NCBI GenBank assembly: GCA_021805955.1
Contig: JAJZDO010000713.1
Location: forward strand, 1-16,458
Direction of reading: 5' to 3'
Length of the DNA: 16,458 nt
Source of the DNA: Acidobacteriota bacterium
Lineage (GTDB): Bacteria; Acidobacteriota; Terriglobia; Terriglobales; Acidobacteriaceae
In this document: positions 15,007 through 16,458 of the stretch, in pieces
How positions within the stretch are numbered: position 1 is the stretch's first letter
How the letters are laid out: each line of letters opens with the position of its first letter
Translations under genes and position numbers: made by a program
The notes under the pieces: generated by a model
Told to the model about the DNA's origin: nothing
Databases searched by the model: none
Seen by the model: the letters and a program-made list of their open reading frames with translations, nothing else

Positions 15007-16446
15007 ATGCCCGAAATCATCGTCAATCCCGAAGCCGCACCGAGCAGCCCGACTGCCGCAGCGGCACTTCCGTCGCCGACGGCCATTCCAGTCCCCTTGC
15101 CCCATTCTTCGCTGGACGCTCCGGATGAGCGCGCATGGGCCGAGAAGCTGGCGCGCCGCTATCGCGCGGAGTTTGCCGATCTCAAGCACTTCAAGATTCA
15201 ACATGATCTGCTGCGAACGGTTCCTGTGGAACTGATGTTTCGCTATAACTTTGTGCCGCTGGAGCAGCGCGACGATACGCTGGTGATCGCCGTCAGTGAT
15301 CCTTCTCGTCTGATGGTGCTGGACGAGATTGCAGGGCTGCTGGGCTGCCGTATTGAGCCGCGCGTGGCCACACTGTCGCAGATCAATGACCTGCTCAAGA
15401 AGACCGAGCAGTCGCAGCGCGTGCTAGACGAGGCCAGTGAAGGGCTAACCTTCGACGTCATCTCCAGCGAAGAGAATCCCGACGAAAACATCTCGATCGA
15501 GAAGCTTGCCTCCGACGAAGACCTCAGCCCCATCATCCGTCTGGTGGACACTACGATCTTCACCGCGCTCGAACGACGCGCCTCCGACGTCCACATTGAA
15601 ACCTACGACGATTCGTTGCTCATCAAGTACCGCATCGACGGCGTCTTACAGCCAGCGATGGCGCCGATTGCGCGTGAACACCACTCGACGATTCTTTCGC
15701 GTATCAAGATCATGAGCGAGCTGGACATTGCCGAGCGCCGCGTGCCGCAGGACGGTCGATTTCGCGTGCGCTACAAAGGTCGTCTGATCGATTTTCGTGT
15801 CTCCATCATGCCCACAGTTCATGGAGAAAATGCCGTTCTGCGCGTACTCGACAAGGAATCGATGAGCGAGAAGTTTCGCAATCTCACGCTGGAGGTGGTG
15901 GGCTTTGCCGAGGAAGACCTGCGCCGATTTCGTCGCTACATTCGCGAGCCATACGGCATGGTGCTGGTCACCGGACCCACCGGATCCGGCAAAACGACAA
16001 CACTCTATGCCGCGCTGAACGAGATCAAAAGTGATGAGGAAAAGATCATCACGATCGAAGATCCGGTCGAGTATCAAATCCGCGGCATCACGCAGATTCC
16101 GGTGAACGAGAAAAAAGGATTGACCTTTGCGCGCGGACTGCGCTCGATTTTGCGCCACGATCCGGACAAGATTCTGGTGGGTGAGATTCGCGATGCGGAG
16201 ACAGCGCAGATCGCCATCAACTCCGCACTCACCGGGCACCTGGTCTTCACCACCGTACATGCCAACAACGTCGTCGATGTACTGGGGCGATTCCTGAACA
16301 TGGGCGTCGAGGCATACAACTTCGTCTCCGCGTTGAACTGCATTCTGGCGCAGCGGCTGGTGCGCACCATCTGTTCGCACTGCACGGTGACGGTGCGGCA
16401 CACCGAAGAGGAACTGATCCAAAGCGGACTCGATCCAGCACGGTAG
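15007..16446 (+). CDS. pilB: Type IV pilus/type II secretion assembly ATPase (PilB/GspE family), C-terminus apparently truncated
   Basis: This 479-residue frame is a secretion ATPase powering pilin polymerisation on the PilC platform. After a Pro/Ala-rich leader (about 1-40) come an N1/N2-type domain (45-135) and the motor: Walker A GPTGSGKTTTLY (323-334), Asp box IITIEDPVEYQ (347-357), Walker B ILVGEIRDAETA (389-400) and His box TGHLVFTTVHANN (409-421). The zinc tetracysteine motif is only half present: CSHC (Cys456-Cys459) is seen, but the stop TAG at 16444-16446 comes after GLDPAR, before the second CxxC and the C-terminal domain that usually adds 70-90 residues. Bases after the stop (GKSA in the same frame) read as plausible continuation, so a nonsense change or edge error is possible. 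The start is ATG 15007, ten bases after pilC; an open frame upstream is the shadow of pilC. Confidence 0.9.
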   Translation: MPEIIVNPEAAPSSPTAAAALPSPTAIPVPLPHSSLDAPDERAWAEKLARRYRAEFADLKHFKIQHDLLRTVPVELMFRYNFVPLEQRDDTLVIAVSDPSRLMVLDEIAGLLGCRIEPRVATLSQINDLLKKTEQSQRVLDEASEGLTFDVISSEENPDENISIEKLASDEDLSPIIRLVDTTIFTALERRASDVHIETYDDSLLIKYRIDGVLQPAMAPIAREHHSTILSRIKIMSELDIAERRVPQDGRFRVRYKGRLIDFRVSIMPTVHGENAVLRVLDKESMSEKFRNLTLEVVGFAEEDLRRFRRYIREPYGMVLVTGPTGSGKTTTLYAALNEIKSDEEKIITIEDPVEYQIRGITQIPVNEKKGLTFARGLRSILRHDPDKILVGEIRDAETAQIAINSALTGHLVFTTVHANNVVDVLGRFLNMGVEAYNFVSALNCILAQRLVRTICSHCTVTVRHTEEELIQSGLDPAR

Positions 16447-16458
16447 GGTAAATCAGCG

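Noticed and set aside
11228..16456. Twelve-base match between the end of the window (16445-16456) and ftsY (11228-11239)
   Set aside because: Both read GGT AAA TCA (Gly-Lys-Ser) in frame, and twelve bases is short; unlike the 28-base match at the left edge it is weak evidence for a chimera.

Overview
This window reads as ordinary chromosomal DNA from a soil-type Acidobacteriota, most likely class Terriglobia, family Acidobacteriaceae (Granulicella, Terriglobus, Edaphobacter or a relative). The assignment is by inference. It rests on moderate GC content, the carboxypeptidase-regulatory-like protein with a C-terminal domain typical of that group, a 71-residue CxxC protein beside ftsY, a Tat-exported GH2 glycosidase next to a DUF885 protein, and few strong Shine-Dalgarno sites. 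Coding density is very high: no gene-free stretch exceeds about 220 bases, and I see no tRNA, rRNA, CRISPR array, insertion sequence or integrase.

Layout. (1) Positions 1-4239, minus strand: a DUF885 secreted metallopeptidase-like protein followed by a Tat-exported GH2 beta-glycosidase that runs off the left edge. (2) 4376-6060, plus strand: plsY and gpsA, overlapping by ATGA. They are two steps of glycerol-phosphate and phosphatidic acid synthesis. (3) 6057-9063: a compact arsenic module. arsM and arsC read left, arsR and acr3 read right, and both face a divergent promoter of about 75 bases in which one dyad appears to control both directions. Together they give arsenate reduction (ArsC), arsenite efflux (Acr3), arsenite methylation (ArsM) and arsenite sensing (ArsR). 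(4) 9280-10485: an envelope or secreted protein with a carboxypeptidase-regulatory-like fold. (5) 10509-13697: a zinc-ribbon-like small protein, ftsY (membrane protein targeting), ribD and ribE (riboflavin synthesis), all tightly packed. (6) 13797 to the right edge: pilC and pilB of a type IV pilus or type II secretion machine.

The observations most worth a second look are regulatory or structural. A TANNNT hexamer sits exactly six bases before the start codon of arsR, the 71-residue gene and ribE (weaker before pilC, eight bases before plsY), which points to widespread leaderless transcription. The leftmost 28 bases are an exact inverted copy of an internal part of the same GH2 gene and break its reading just where conserved family sequence should continue, which looks like a chimeric or contig-end artefact. 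The pilB frame stops just after the first half of its zinc tetracysteine motif, twelve bases before the right edge. I found no wholly new multi-gene system; the gene content is recognisable throughout.
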